A model generated the notes under the pieces. That model was not told where the DNA came from. It did no database searches and saw nothing but the letters and a program-made list of their open reading frames with translations. Positions 1 to 9,584 of a stretch of DNA of 64,000 bases are shown here, piece after piece. The position numbers and the translations under genes are program-made. Position 1 is the stretch's first letter. Each line of letters opens with the position of its first letter. This DNA comes from Mycolicibacter sp. MU0102 (GTDB taxonomy: Bacteria; Actinomycetota; Actinomycetes; Mycobacteriales; Mycobacteriaceae), in NCBI RefSeq assembly GCF_963378105.1, contig NZ_OY726398.1, positions 3,224,001 through 3,288,000 on the forward strand, given 5' to 3'.

Positions 1-797
1 ACGCTGTCGGCACTGTCGGCGGCGGCCGACGGCCTGCAGCGGGTCTCCCCCGAACTGTTCGACGCCCTGGGCCGATCGATACAACCGATGGCCACCATCG
101 CCGAGAAGGGACCGCAGCTATCCAGCCTGCTCACCGGCGGCACCGACACCACGACCACCTTGGCACGCGCCCTGGAGAATCAATCCGACCGGATGATCAC
201 CATCACCAGCCAGTTCACCCCCGCCCTCGGGGTGATCGCGGATCATGCCGGCGAATTCCACGGAGTCTCAACCAAGTTGCAGACCCTGGCCAACCGGGTC
301 TACGACGTCATCTGGGATCCCAATGAAAATCTTCTGCAGGTCAAGGCGGCCCTCGCTCTGACGCCCAGCCGCAGCTATGTCCGCGCCGACTGCCCCCGCT
401 ACGGCGAGCTGGCCGGACCGAGCTGCGCCACCGCACCGGAGGTGCCCACTGCTCCCGACCTGTTCCCCGCGTTGGAATCCCAGAGCGTCTCCCCCACCCC
501 CGGCATGACCGAGAACCGGCCGAACCTCACCCCACCCCGGCATTCGATGCCCGGCGACCCGCAGGGACCACCGATCCCCCGCCCCCGGGTCAGCCCGCAC
601 CCCCCGAAACCCCCGGTGTCGCGCCGGCGGGCGCGGTCATCGGCGGCAACGTCGGCGTGGTGGGCAGCCCGCAGGAGAAACAACAGATCAGCCGGATCAC
701 CGGGCGCGCCGACACCCCCACGGTGCTGCTACTGGCGCCGCTGTTGCGCGGCAACACGGTGCACCTGAGCCAGATCGAGAAAGAAGGTGGCCGGTGA
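1..797 (+). CDS. MceA, C-terminal part, 5' end outside window; frameshifted near its end
   Basis: Partial MceA subunit of a Mce lipid-import complex in the cell envelope. The window opens in frame 1; the segment ending with the cysteine pair DCPRYGELAGPSC (about codons 132-144) is the conserved end of the MceA globular and helical region. After a proline-rich linker the frame-1 product becomes arginine-rich and stops at 768, whereas frame 3 from about 590 reads a typical MceA tail (GGNVGVVGSPQEKQQI...) and stops at 797, overlapping the mceB GTG by four bases. A one-base loss in one of the C runs at 576-580, 582-586 or 600-605 explains this. It may be a real mutation, a phase-variable tract or a sequencing error. 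The loss would affect only the tail. Confidence 0.85.
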
Positions 798-1843
798 GGA
801 GTCGTTCCAAATCGGTGATCGGCATGGCCCTGTTCACCAGCTTCGCCCTGACCGTCACGTGGATGGTGTACAACACCTTGCGCCGCGACATCGCCGGCCC
901 CACCTACAGTTACTCGGCGATCTTCAGTGACGCGTCCGGCATGGCGCCGGGTGACGACGTGCGCGTCGCCGGGGTGCGAGTCGGGCGGGTCGACCGGGTG
1001 AAACTGCAAGGCACCGCGGCCCAGGTGCAATTCCGAGTGCAACGCAACCAACGGCTCTACCAGAACACGATTGCCTCGGTGACCTACCAGAGCATCATCG
1101 GTCAGCGTTACCTCGGACTGGCTCAAGGGCCCGGCGACAACCACGACATCCTGCCCCACCACGGCCAGATACCGATCGAACGCACCAACCCGTCGCTGGA
1201 CGTCTCCTACATGCTCAACGGATTCGAGCCCCTGTTCGCCGAGCTGGACCCCGAACAGGTGGACAACATCAGCAACGCGACAGTTCTGGCGCTGCAAGGC
1301 AATCACGCCTCCATGCTGACGTTGATCACCCAGGCCTCGCAGATGGCCGAAACGTTCGCCGGGCCCGATGAAGTGCTCAGCGCACTCATCACCAACCTCA
1401 ATCAGCTGATGACCGACCTGGCCAAACAGAGCACCAACATGGAGAAGATGATCCGCCAGTCGCGCGACACCATGGTCACGCTGGCGAATCACCGCGAACC
1501 GCTGGTCGACTCGGTGGGCTCGATCAACGCCACCATGGCACGCCTGTCCACCATCGTCGACAACATCACCCCCGATCTCGAAGAGTTCATCGGGCGCCAA
1601 CCCGGCCTGCTCAACTACGGTGTCAACGACGGTCGCGAACGATTCGCCTACATGGCGGCAAACCTGCCGTACGTCCTGCAGGGGCTGGCGCGGATCACCC
1701 AGAGCGGCACCTACAGCGACGTCTACGCCTGCGAACTGGACTTCGGGCTGTGGCGCGGCCTATTCCACTGGTTCCGGTCCTTCGTCGGCGCGGCTACCGC
1801 CAGCGAAGGCCTGGCCCACCAGCATTCGGCGGCGTGCCGATGA
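794..1843 (+). CDS. MceB family protein
   Basis: MceB subunit of the Mce transporter, 349 residues. A membrane anchor lies at about residues 9-27, followed by the MCE/MlaD domain (about 38-115, with the GDDVRVAGVRVGRVD core) and a long helical region that builds the periplasmic tube. The conserved end motif CELDFGLWRG is present near residue 315. The GTG start overlaps the MceA stop (GTGA), and its own stop overlaps the next ATG, as expected for translational coupling in mce operons. Which mce clade (mce1 to mce9) it belongs to was not determined. Confidence 0.93.
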   Translation: MRSRSKSVIGMALFTSFALTVTWMVYNTLRRDIAGPTYSYSAIFSDASGMAPGDDVRVAGVRVGRVDRVKLQGTAAQVQFRVQRNQRLYQNTIASVTYQSIIGQRYLGLAQGPGDNHDILPHHGQIPIERTNPSLDVSYMLNGFEPLFAELDPEQVDNISNATVLALQGNHASMLTLITQASQMAETFAGPDEVLSALITNLNQLMTDLAKQSTNMEKMIRQSRDTMVTLANHREPLVDSVGSINATMARLSTIVDNITPDLEEFIGRQPGLLNYGVNDGRERFAYMAANLPYVLQGLARITQSGTYSDVYACELDFGLWRGLFHWFRSFVGAATASEGLAHQHSAACR

Positions 1844-2874
1844 GCCTGATCCCCGCCACACTCAAACGGCCCATCGAATCCTTCAGCCGGCCCTGGATGG
1901 GCGTCGTCTCGATCGCCATCATCGTCGCCGTGCTCACGGCCACCGTCGTCTATTCGGGTCTGGGCGTCGGAAAGACCCGCTACCAAGGCCAATTCGCCCA
2001 GGCCGCCCAGATCCGCTCCGGTGCGGTGGTGACCATCGCCGGCGTCAAGGTCGGCACCGTTGAACGCGTCACGCTCGCCGGCGACCACGTGGTCGTCGGA
2101 TTCAACGTCGAGCGCGGCGTGCCGTTGGGCGCCGACACCCGCGCCGCGATCAAGCTGACCACCATCTTGGGATCGCGCTATCTCGAACTGTCACCGGCGG
2201 GCACCGGGCAGCTGGAGAACCGGACCATCACCTTGGCACACACCCAGGTTCCCTACGATCTGCAACGCACCCTCGCCGGGGCGACACGCACCCTGGGGCC
2301 GGTGGACGCCAACCGGTTCGTCGACTCACTGAACATGATCAACGCGAACCTCGGCGGGGTCGCCGCGGAACTGCCGCAGGCGCTCACCAACCTGCAGGCG
2401 ATGGCCGACATCATCGCCGACCGCCGCGAGCAGCTCGGCACATTGTTGACTAACACCGAAACGCTCACCACCATGCTGCGCGACCAGCGGGCCAACCTCG
2501 GCGCCCTGGTCCAGCAGGGCCGTGATGTGCTGCGCGAAATCGCCACCCGCCGTGCGGCCGTGCAACAACTGTTCGCCAGCGCCACCCTGCTGGTCGATCG
2601 CACCCACGGCATCCTCGGCGACGAGGCGGCAGTCAACCAAATGATCCGCGACTTCGATGAATTCATGAAGATGACCGCCGATCACGACGCATTGCTGCGC
2701 AGCTTCCTGCAGTCGACCCCGGTCGCCCTGCGCAACTTCGCCAACGCCACCGGCAGCGGCAACGCAGCCGATGTCTTCTTGCCCGCCGGGATCTTCGTGG
2801 ACTCCTGGATGTGCGCGCTGAGCGGGCGCGCCAGGCAGTTCAACCTGGTCGAGTACTTCAAGGACTGCGAATGA
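1840..2874 (+). CDS. MceC family protein
   Basis: MceC subunit, 344 residues from the ATG that overlaps the mceB stop (ATGA). An N-terminal transmembrane anchor at about 18-42 is followed by an MCE domain (IRSGAVVTIAGVKVGTVE) and helical repeats. It lacks the long proline-rich tail of some MceC proteins. An upstream in-frame ATG at 1750 lies inside mceB and is rejected because all other junctions in the operon are four-base overlaps. The role is structural: one of six MCE subunits forming the hydrophobic conduit for lipids or sterols. Confidence 0.92.
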   Translation: MSLIPATLKRPIESFSRPWMGVVSIAIIVAVLTATVVYSGLGVGKTRYQGQFAQAAQIRSGAVVTIAGVKVGTVERVTLAGDHVVVGFNVERGVPLGADTRAAIKLTTILGSRYLELSPAGTGQLENRTITLAHTQVPYDLQRTLAGATRTLGPVDANRFVDSLNMINANLGGVAAELPQALTNLQAMADIIADRREQLGTLLTNTETLTTMLRDQRANLGALVQQGRDVLREIATRRAAVQQLFASATLLVDRTHGILGDEAAVNQMIRDFDEFMKMTADHDALLRSFLQSTPVALRNFANATGSGNAADVFLPAGIFVDSWMCALSGRARQFNLVEYFKDCE

Positions 2875-4007
2875 GCCGCGCCCTCAAGCTCTACGTGCTC
2901 GCCGGTGCGGCCGCACTCGTGTTGGCCGTGACCGGCGCCGCGGTGGCACCGCGGTTGATCCCCGACCTGCCGCGACTGTCCCTGCACAAGATCCGGGTGA
3001 CCGCTCAATTCCAAGACGCCGTTGGGCTTTACGCCGGCAATGGGGTGTCGGTGCTAGGAATGGACGTCGGCAAGGTCACCAGCATCACCCCCAGAGGCGG
3101 CTACGTCGAGGTGAAGCTCGCGATCGACGCCGGGGTCGACATCCCCGCCGACGCCGAAGCCGTCACCGTCTCATCCTCGGTGCTCACCGACCGACACGTC
3201 GAGCTCACCCCGGCCTATCGCGGCGGACCCAAGCTGCGCAACGGCGACGTGCTGAGCCTGGACCGCACCCGCACACCGGTGGAGTTCGAACGGACCCTGG
3301 CGATGATGGACAAGCTGGGCAGCGCGTTGCGCGGCAACGACAACAATGCTGGCCCGCTGGGCGAATTCGTCGCGCTTGGCTCGCAGATCACCGTCGGCAA
3401 CGGGCCAGACATCAAGGCGACGTTAGGCCGGTTATCCGAAGCCCTGCGCGTCGGGTCGGACAAGGGCGCGCGCAGCAAGAAGACCATCCAGACGATCATC
3501 GCCAACATCGCCGAGCTCAGCGAAGCAGCGTCGAAGAACGACTCCGCACTGCGCGAATTCGGTTCCTACGTACACCAGCTCAGCGACATTCTGGCCACGG
3601 AGAACCTGGGAGCCGGAAACACCGGAGCCAAGATCAACCGGCTGCTCGCCGAGACATCGCGGCTTCTCGAAGGCAACTCCGATCGGCTGCGAGAGGCGTT
3701 CACCGGTGTCCGGACGGTCGCCACGACGCTCACCGACAACGAACGTGACCTGCGCGAGATCCTCGACGTGGGGCCGCTGTTCATCGACAACTTCTACAAC
3801 GTCATCGACGAGAACGCGGGCAGCCTGCGGTCGCACCTGCTGCTGGGCAAAACCTTGTTCAACAGTCAGTTCGGCAAGGAGGTCTGCAACCTGATGGGCC
3901 TCAAGCAGCTCGCATGCGCGACCGGAACGGCGCAGGACTACGGACCGGACTTCGGGCTGGGCAGCATGCTCGATCTGATGCAAGACGGGATCGGTACGCA
4001 GCCATGA
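2871..4007 (+). CDS. MceD family protein
   Basis: MceD subunit, 378 residues, ATG overlapping the mceC stop. N-terminal hydrophobic segment (about 8-28), MCE domain with GNGVSVLGMDVGKVT at about residue 52, then a long coiled region and a Cys-containing end (EVCNLMGLKQLACATG). It is part of the hexameric MCE assembly. The start at 2811 in the same frame would lie within mceC and has no support. Confidence 0.92.
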   Translation: MSRALKLYVLAGAAALVLAVTGAAVAPRLIPDLPRLSLHKIRVTAQFQDAVGLYAGNGVSVLGMDVGKVTSITPRGGYVEVKLAIDAGVDIPADAEAVTVSSSVLTDRHVELTPAYRGGPKLRNGDVLSLDRTRTPVEFERTLAMMDKLGSALRGNDNNAGPLGEFVALGSQITVGNGPDIKATLGRLSEALRVGSDKGARSKKTIQTIIANIAELSEAASKNDSALREFGSYVHQLSDILATENLGAGNTGAKINRLLAETSRLLEGNSDRLREAFTGVRTVATTLTDNERDLREILDVGPLFIDNFYNVIDENAGSLRSHLLLGKTLFNSQFGKEVCNLMGLKQLACATGTAQDYGPDFGLGSMLDLMQDGIGTQP

Positions 4008-5119
4008 CGCGGCCGACCAGATGGGTGCACGGGGTTCGAGCGGCGCTGGCGATCGCGACCGCGCTGCTGACCGTCGGATGCGGCCTGGACCTAGAGAGCG
4101 TGGCGCTGCCCGCACCCGGCGGCGGCGGGCCGTACTACACCATTACCGCGGTCTTCTCCGACGCCTTGAACCTTCCGGAGAAGGCCAAGGTGCGGTTGTA
4201 CGGGGCGCAGATCGGTGAGGTCGAATCCATTCGGGCGCAGGATTTCAACGCCTACATCACCATGCGGATCAAGTCGGCCGTACCGCTGTACGCCGGCAGC
4301 ACCGCTGAGCTACGGTCGGCCACCCCGCTCGGTGACATCTTCGTTCAGATCTGGCCCGACAAGAACCGGCCCGACGACGCGCCACTGCTGCACAACGGCT
4401 CGGTACTGCCGCTGGAATCAACCGCCAACGCTCCGACCATCGAAGAGCTGATCAGCTCGATGGCGATGCTGGTCAACGGCGGTACGGTGCGCCACCTGGT
4501 GTCCATGCTCAATGGCGCGGGCAAGGCTGTCGGCGGACGCGGTGAGAAACTCGGTCTACTGCTGGACCAGACCGCGACCCTGCTCTCCCGGATGAGCGCC
4601 CGCTCGCAGCAGTTGGACCTGACGCTGCGGAGATCATCGGAGCTGGCCGCAACCATGTCGGCGCGTCAGAACACCTTCGACGATGCCCTCACCCACCTGG
4701 CGCCCGCGCTCAATGTCATCTCCGACAACACCTCCGACCTGATCGACCTGGTCGACACCGGCGCGCGGATCACCCGTCAGCTGTCCCGCTTCCCGTCTCT
4801 GCAGGGCACCGATACCCGCAGCCTCACCGCCGATCTGAACAAGATGGCGGGAATGTTCAACGAGATCGCCGTCGACCCCGACCTGTCGCTGATGCCGTTC
4901 AACCGATTCCTGGGCATCTTGATGAAGACCCTCAACGGCCCTGCCGCGCACGTCAAGGGAGAAATCGACAAGATCACGCTGGTTCCCTGGCCCGACAAGA
5001 ACTACCCGGGCGATCCCGAATTCCACTGGACCGACGGCACCGACTGGCATCTGATGGTCGGTGACCTGCGCTACGAGTGGAACATGCTGCTGTCTCGGAT
5101 CTACGGACCGCAGCGATGA
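4004..5119 (+). CDS. MceE family lipoprotein (LprK/LprM type)
   Basis: MceE subunit, 371 residues. A signal peptide ends in a lipobox-like LLTVGC with the candidate lipidated cysteine at residue 26, in keeping with MceE subunits being lipoproteins, although the residue at -3 is threonine rather than the usual leucine. The MCE domain follows at about 45-125. A tryptophan-rich, charged C terminus (VPWPDKNYPGD...) is typical of MceE. Starts with ATGA overlap to mceD and ends with ATGA overlap to mceF. Confidence 0.93.
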   Translation: MTRPTRWVHGVRAALAIATALLTVGCGLDLESVALPAPGGGGPYYTITAVFSDALNLPEKAKVRLYGAQIGEVESIRAQDFNAYITMRIKSAVPLYAGSTAELRSATPLGDIFVQIWPDKNRPDDAPLLHNGSVLPLESTANAPTIEELISSMAMLVNGGTVRHLVSMLNGAGKAVGGRGEKLGLLLDQTATLLSRMSARSQQLDLTLRRSSELAATMSARQNTFDDALTHLAPALNVISDNTSDLIDLVDTGARITRQLSRFPSLQGTDTRSLTADLNKMAGMFNEIAVDPDLSLMPFNRFLGILMKTLNGPAAHVKGEIDKITLVPWPDKNYPGDPEFHWTDGTDWHLMVGDLRYEWNMLLSRIYGPQR

Positions 5120-6387
5120 GACCCCTCCTCGACCTCCTCGACCTGTTCGCGCGGCTGGGCGTGTGGCTGGTCCAAGCCGGATACCGCCGGCGGATTCTGT
5201 TGTCCGGCATCGGATTGGCATTGACCACGGCGGTGGCAGCGGCATACGTGACGATCTTCGGGGTCGGGATCAACCCCGCGCAGAGGACGATCTCCGTTCG
5301 AGTTCTGCTCCCGCAGTCCGGCGGGCTGCTGGTCAATCAGGACGTGACGCTGCGCGGCATCCCGATCGGCCGGGTCACCGATGTGCACCTGACCGCGGCG
5401 GGAGCCGAGGCGGTCGTCGCACTGCGGGCCGACCGCCCCATTCCGCGCGACACTCGGGTGCGGGTGTCCGGGCTGTCAGTCGCCGGCGAACAATACCTGG
5501 ACTTTCGTCCCGAACACGAGAACGGGCCGTACCTCACCAACGGCTCGCTGATCGGCCAGGAGCAGACCAGCGTGCCGGTGTCGCTGCCCCAGATCATCGA
5601 CGACAGCCGCGGCGCCCTAGGCCAGGTCGACGCCGACAAGCTGACGGCGGTCTTCAACGAGCTTCGGGTCAGCCCCGACGGCGGCAAGAAGCTGTCCGCC
5701 CTGTTGGACGGCACGGTGCTGCTCGCCTCGACGCTCGACGGCGTACTGCCCGAGACGGTCAGCATGCTGCGCAACACCCGGATCACGTTCACCACCTTCA
5801 GCGACGTCAGCCCGGGATTGAGCGCCACCAGCAACGACCTGCAACAGATCCTCGGCGGCGTCAACACCATGGACGGCGGATTCCGCACCCTGGTCGAACT
5901 CGGCGGCACTGAACTGGGACAGGTCGACAGCTTCATCGGCGACAACCGCGAGAACGTCTACGCCCTGCTGGGCAACCTGACCACCCTGTCGCAGATCTTC
6001 TATCTGCGTGTGCCCGCCCTGCAGGACCTGTGGCGCCCCGACCACGGTTCGCTGGTGGACCGCCTGGCCGGCACCGTGCACGACAGCGGCATCTGGGTGA
6101 TCGCCGACATCTATCCCCGGCACCGCTGCGACTATGGCCTGCCCCGCAAACCGCCCTCCGCGGTGAACTTCCCAGCTCCGTACCGCTACACCTACTGCCC
6201 CGACGACGACCCGTCGCTGCTGGTTCGCGGCGCCCGCAATGCGCCGCGCCCGCCCGGCGACGACACCGCCGGGCCGCCCCCGGCCCACGACCCGTTGGCG
6301 ACCCTGGAGCCACCGCCGGTCTATCCGCCCTACACGTTGCCCACCCCCGACGGCGGCCCACAGCTGCCCGCGTGGATCCCCAATTGA
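5116..6387 (+). CDS. MceF family protein
   Basis: MceF subunit, 423 residues, last MCE gene of the operon. N-terminal anchor around 28-50, MCE domain with GGLLVNQDVTLRGIPIGRVTD at about 72-92, helical region, and a proline-rich C terminus after residue 370 (PPVYPPYTLPTP). Start chosen at the ATG overlapping the mceE stop; the in-frame 5077 start lies inside mceE. The stop overlaps the next gene's ATG by one base (TGATG). Confidence 0.92.
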   Translation: MRPLLDLLDLFARLGVWLVQAGYRRRILLSGIGLALTTAVAAAYVTIFGVGINPAQRTISVRVLLPQSGGLLVNQDVTLRGIPIGRVTDVHLTAAGAEAVVALRADRPIPRDTRVRVSGLSVAGEQYLDFRPEHENGPYLTNGSLIGQEQTSVPVSLPQIIDDSRGALGQVDADKLTAVFNELRVSPDGGKKLSALLDGTVLLASTLDGVLPETVSMLRNTRITFTTFSDVSPGLSATSNDLQQILGGVNTMDGGFRTLVELGGTELGQVDSFIGDNRENVYALLGNLTTLSQIFYLRVPALQDLWRPDHGSLVDRLAGTVHDSGIWVIADIYPRHRCDYGLPRKPPSAVNFPAPYRYTYCPDDDPSLLVRGARNAPRPPGDDTAGPPPAHDPLATLEPPPVYPPYTLPTPDGGPQLPAWIPN

Positions 6388-7031
6388 TGAGAAAGCCGAG
6401 CCCCATGGGAAAAACAGCCGACCCAGACGTCTTCGACCAACTCGACAAACAACTCGAGACGGACCTGGAAACGGACTTGGCGACGGACTCAGCGACCGCC
6501 GAGACCGCCGACCGCGTCGAACCCGAACCCACAACGCCATCGGCCCCGGCGCCGCGGCGCCACCGCGTGAGAGTGGCGCTGGTGGCCGCCGTGCTGATCG
6601 CGGCGCTGGCCTACTCGGGATACGCCGGGTGGCGTCTGCATCAACTCGATGCGCGCGCTGCCGCGGGGCAGGCCGCCCTGGCGTCCGCCAAGGACTACGC
6701 GATCACCCTGACCACCCTGGACACCGCCGACATCGACGGCAATTACGCCCGTGCGCTCGACGGCGCGACCGGCCAGTTCAAGGATGCCTACAGCTTGGGC
6801 GCCAAGCAGTTACGCCAGATTCTGATCGACAACAAGGCCACCGGCAGGGGCATCGTTTTGGACGCTGCCGTCAAATCCGCCACCACAACCCGCGTGGAGG
6901 TGTTGCTGTTCGTCGATCAGTCCATCACCAACGCGGTGCGATCAGAACCACGGATAGACCGCAACCGAATCCAGATGACCATGGAACTCGTCGACCACCG
7001 CTGGCTGGCCAGCCAGGTCGACCTGACCTGA
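6387..7031 (+). CDS. Mce-associated membrane protein
   Basis: Small accessory protein (214 residues) typical of the genes following mceF. An acidic, Thr-rich cytoplasmic N terminus (about 1-55) is followed by a single membrane span (about 62-82) and an extracytoplasmic NTF2-like/VirB8-like domain with the family's conserved motifs (YARALDGATGQFKDAY, then ILIDNKATGRGIVLDAAV). Such proteins (Mas/Mam) are thought to stabilise or regulate Mce complexes; OrfA (LucB) in the Mce1/Mce4 systems is the best-known relative. Start at 6387 overlaps the mceF stop; an internal ATG at 6405 is the alternative. Confidence 0.85.
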   Translation: MRKPSPMGKTADPDVFDQLDKQLETDLETDLATDSATAETADRVEPEPTTPSAPAPRRHRVRVALVAAVLIAALAYSGYAGWRLHQLDARAAAGQAALASAKDYAITLTTLDTADIDGNYARALDGATGQFKDAYSLGAKQLRQILIDNKATGRGIVLDAAVKSATTTRVEVLLFVDQSITNAVRSEPRIDRNRIQMTMELVDHRWLASQVDLT

Positions 7032-7048
7032 CCGGCGAAGGCATCGAG

Positions 7049-7624
7049 ATGACCGTTGTTGAGACACCCAGCGTTGAGGCGGCACGGGTGGTGCCCACCG
7101 ATTCGCCGCAGTCCCGGCTACGGCGTGCGATACGGCCCGCCGCAATACTCTGCGCGGCCGCGGTTCTCGCGGGCAGCGGATACCAGAGCTGGCTGCTCTA
7201 CCAACAGCATCGATCGACACTCGCCGGCCGTGAGGCTTCCGAGGCCGCAACGCAATACGCGGAGCTGCTGACAACAGCGAACCCCAGCACGGTCGATCGG
7301 CAGATCACCGAGCTGTTGGACCGATCGACCGGCACATTCCACGACCGCTACGCCAAGCAGAGCTCCGAGCTCCGAGCGATGTTGATCGCCAACCAGGTGA
7401 CCACCAGGGGCACCGTCATCGACGCCGCGGTGAAATCAGCCGACGTCACCGACGCTACGGTGCTGCTGTTCGTCGAGCAGACCTTCAGCAGTGCGGTGCT
7501 GAAAAAGACTCCTGGAGGCCAGATCGCCCAAGCGCCGGCCGACGTCACCGCCATGGCGCTCACCTTGCACAAGGATTCCGGGCGGTGGCTGGTCAGCGAT
7601 GTCGTGGCGGGACAGCAACAATGA
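7049..7624 (+). CDS. Mce-associated membrane protein (second copy)
   Basis: Paralogue of the preceding gene, 191 residues: short cytoplasmic N terminus, one membrane span at about 27-48 and an extracytoplasmic domain with the matching motif ITELLDRSTGTFHDRYAK and the segment VTTRGTVIDAAVKSADV. Two Mce-associated proteins in tandem after mceF is the usual arrangement. The ATG at 7049 follows the upstream stop by 17 bases and the stop overlaps the next ATG. Confidence 0.85.
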   Translation: MTVVETPSVEAARVVPTDSPQSRLRRAIRPAAILCAAAVLAGSGYQSWLLYQQHRSTLAGREASEAATQYAELLTTANPSTVDRQITELLDRSTGTFHDRYAKQSSELRAMLIANQVTTRGTVIDAAVKSADVTDATVLLFVEQTFSSAVLKKTPGGQIAQAPADVTAMALTLHKDSGRWLVSDVVAGQQQ

Positions 7625-8424
7625 CGAGTATCGGTAAGGCGTTGGGCGCTCTGACGGCTCTGCTGGCCACCACCAGCACAGTGCTGGCCCCGACGGCCGT
7701 CGCTTCGGCGCCGGCCTTCTGCGACGAACTGCAGGCGAGCTGGGACGGTCAGCGTTGCACGACCCTGGTGGTTTCGGCTCGAAAGGCAGAGCGATACATC
7801 GCCTTTGACCTTCCCGCGGCCATGCTGGACGACGCGGCGGCCGGACCGGTGGTGCGCGACTTCTACCGCCGCCTGATGAGCGGCTGGCGCAGCTCGGGCG
7901 CCGAGGCGATGCGAGACAGCAGTGCGCTCGCTTACTACGAGAGCTTTCCCGGTCCGGGAGCGGTGCAGTCGCTGGTCGTCCATGAATGCCTGGAACCGTT
8001 TGGGATGCAGGCCAACAACGCCTACCGCACCTTCGTGTTCGACATGGCCACCGGGCGTCGCCTGACCCTTGGCGACCTGTTCAAACCGGACGTCGACCCG
8101 ATGACCGTCATCGCAGGCGCAGCGGCCCCGGTGCTGCCGGCCGCACTCGACGCCGCGGCGCCCCCGCATGCGCCCAACACCTACCCGTTCACCGTCGAGG
8201 AATTTGCGCCCAACCCACGGGGCAGCGGATATTCCGGCGACTACCGGGCGTTCGCACTGACTACCGATCAACTGGTGCTGTACCTGCCCGACGCACCGTT
8301 GCTCCGAGAGAACCCGCAGCCCGCCGACCGGTTTGTGTGGTCCATGGATGGCGGGGCGGTGGTGGCCAGGGTGCCCTTGGCGTCGCTGTCGCCCACCCTG
8401 CTACCGGAATACGGTGGAACGTGA
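7621..8424 (+). CDS. MPT64-like secreted protein (DUF3298/RsiV-like fold)
   Basis: Secreted protein of 267 residues with a signal peptide ending around ASA at 28-30. The mature part resembles the immunogenic protein MPT64: an early Cys pair (AFCDEL...GQRCTT), the central YRTFVFDMATGRRLTLGDLF segment and a C-terminal strand region ending in a hydrophobic anchor-like motif (VVARVPLASL). These proteins share the DUF3298/RsiV-type beta-grasp fold; their function is not settled. It is translationally coupled to the Mce-associated gene (ATGA overlap), which places it in the mce transcription unit and suggests an envelope role linked to that transporter. That link is inference. Confidence 0.75.
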   Translation: MTSIGKALGALTALLATTSTVLAPTAVASAPAFCDELQASWDGQRCTTLVVSARKAERYIAFDLPAAMLDDAAAGPVVRDFYRRLMSGWRSSGAEAMRDSSALAYYESFPGPGAVQSLVVHECLEPFGMQANNAYRTFVFDMATGRRLTLGDLFKPDVDPMTVIAGAAAPVLPAALDAAAPPHAPNTYPFTVEEFAPNPRGSGYSGDYRAFALTTDQLVLYLPDAPLLRENPQPADRFVWSMDGGAVVARVPLASLSPTLLPEYGGT

Positions 8425-8452
8425 GGCCGGCCCTGATAGGAGGACCCCGCAG

Positions 8453-8632
8453 ATGATGCTTCTGGTTCGGATCATCGATCTCGTCGTCAGCGTGCTGCGC
8501 TACCTGGCCACCCCCGAAGCCCGACTGCTGCGCGCCGGCGTGCTGGTTGTGCTGTTCTTCGGTGTCCTGGTCGGGGCGGCCGGGCTGATCTGGGGGCTCG
8601 CCCAGCTCCCGCACTATCTGGCCGGACCCTAG
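8453..8632 (+). CDS. Small single-span membrane protein, unknown function
   Basis: A 59-residue protein with a strong Shine-Dalgarno (TAGGAGG, about 9 bases ahead of the ATG pair at 8453/8456). It has one clear hydrophobic span at about residues 26-50 preceded by a short amphipathic segment and ending LPHYLAGP. It resembles no family I can name. It sits between the MPT64-like gene and the DUF2236 pair on the same strand and is likely co-transcribed. Confidence 0.6.
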   Translation: MMLLVRIIDLVVSVLRYLATPEARLLRAGVLVVLFFGVLVGAAGLIWGLAQLPHYLAGP

Positions 8633-8667
8633 CCGTCACATGTCGCTGCATCGAGAGGACCGTTCAT

Positions 8668-9582
8668 ATGTCGACCTGCCATGAACAACACGGCCAGGAT
8701 CAGGCCCGCCGCCGCACACTCACCACCGCCGAGACCCGCGTGCACGTCGACTGTTACACCCCGCGTTGGGACGACGACCCGGTCGATCTGACTGAGGCGC
8801 TGGACTTTTGGTCGGCTGCCGCGGCAGCGGCCAATGTCATCATGCAGTTGAGCCTGCCCGGCGTCGGCTACGGCGTGGTGGAGAGTCGCGTGGAATCCGG
8901 CTCGCTGATGCACCATCCGTGGAAGCGGTTGCGCACCACAGCCCAGTACATGGCCGTCGCAGTGCTGGGCACCGAGGAAGACCGCGCCGCCTACCGTGAC
9001 GCGGTCAACGTCGCGCATCGGCAGGTTCGCTCCACGGCGAACAGCCCGGTCAAATACAACGCCTTCGACCGCGATCTGCAACTATGGGTCGCCGCATGCC
9101 TGTTCGTCTTCTATGAAGACACCTACCAGTTGCTGCGCGGCAAGATGACCGAAGAACAGGCGGAGATGTTCTATCGCCATGCCTGGCCGCTGGGCACCAC
9201 CTTGCAGGTCACCGACGACCAGTGGCCGCCCACCCGCGCCGAGTTCGACACCTACTGGAACAGCACCTGTCAGACTCTTACGATGGACGACGCTGTCCGC
9301 GACTACCTCATGCGCCTGGTCGACTTGAAGATGGTTAACCCGATCTTCCGGGTGCTCCTCGGGCCGCTGCTGCGATTCCTGACGATCGGGTTTCTGCCAC
9401 CGGTCTTTCGAGAGTTGCTCGGTGTGCAATGGTCGCGAGGCGAACAACGCCAGTTCGAGAATCTGTTCCTGTTCGTGTCATTTGTGAACCGCTTCATTCC
9501 GCGGTTCATCCGGACCGCCAACTATCACGTGCTGATGGCCGATGTTCGCCACCGCATCCGACGCCACAAGTCACTGATCTGA
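8668..9582 (+). CDS. DUF2236 (MpaB-like) oxidoreductase family protein
   Basis: 304 residues. It matches the DUF2236/oxygenase-MpaB family seen in many mycobacterial paralogues (related to latex clearing protein). Recognisable features are the FWSAAAAAANVIMQLSLPGVGYGV start of the domain, conserved histidines in SGSLMHHPWKR and VNVAHRQVR, and the WVAACLFVFYEDTY helix. The family can bind haem in characterised members, but no activity is known for this one. SD GAGAGGA precedes the ATG. It is paired with a second DUF2236 gene directly downstream. Confidence 0.75.
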   Translation: MSTCHEQHGQDQARRRTLTTAETRVHVDCYTPRWDDDPVDLTEALDFWSAAAAAANVIMQLSLPGVGYGVVESRVESGSLMHHPWKRLRTTAQYMAVAVLGTEEDRAAYRDAVNVAHRQVRSTANSPVKYNAFDRDLQLWVAACLFVFYEDTYQLLRGKMTEEQAEMFYRHAWPLGTTLQVTDDQWPPTRAEFDTYWNSTCQTLTMDDAVRDYLMRLVDLKMVNPIFRVLLGPLLRFLTIGFLPPVFRELLGVQWSRGEQRQFENLFLFVSFVNRFIPRFIRTANYHVLMADVRHRIRRHKSLI

Positions 9583-9584
9583 CC

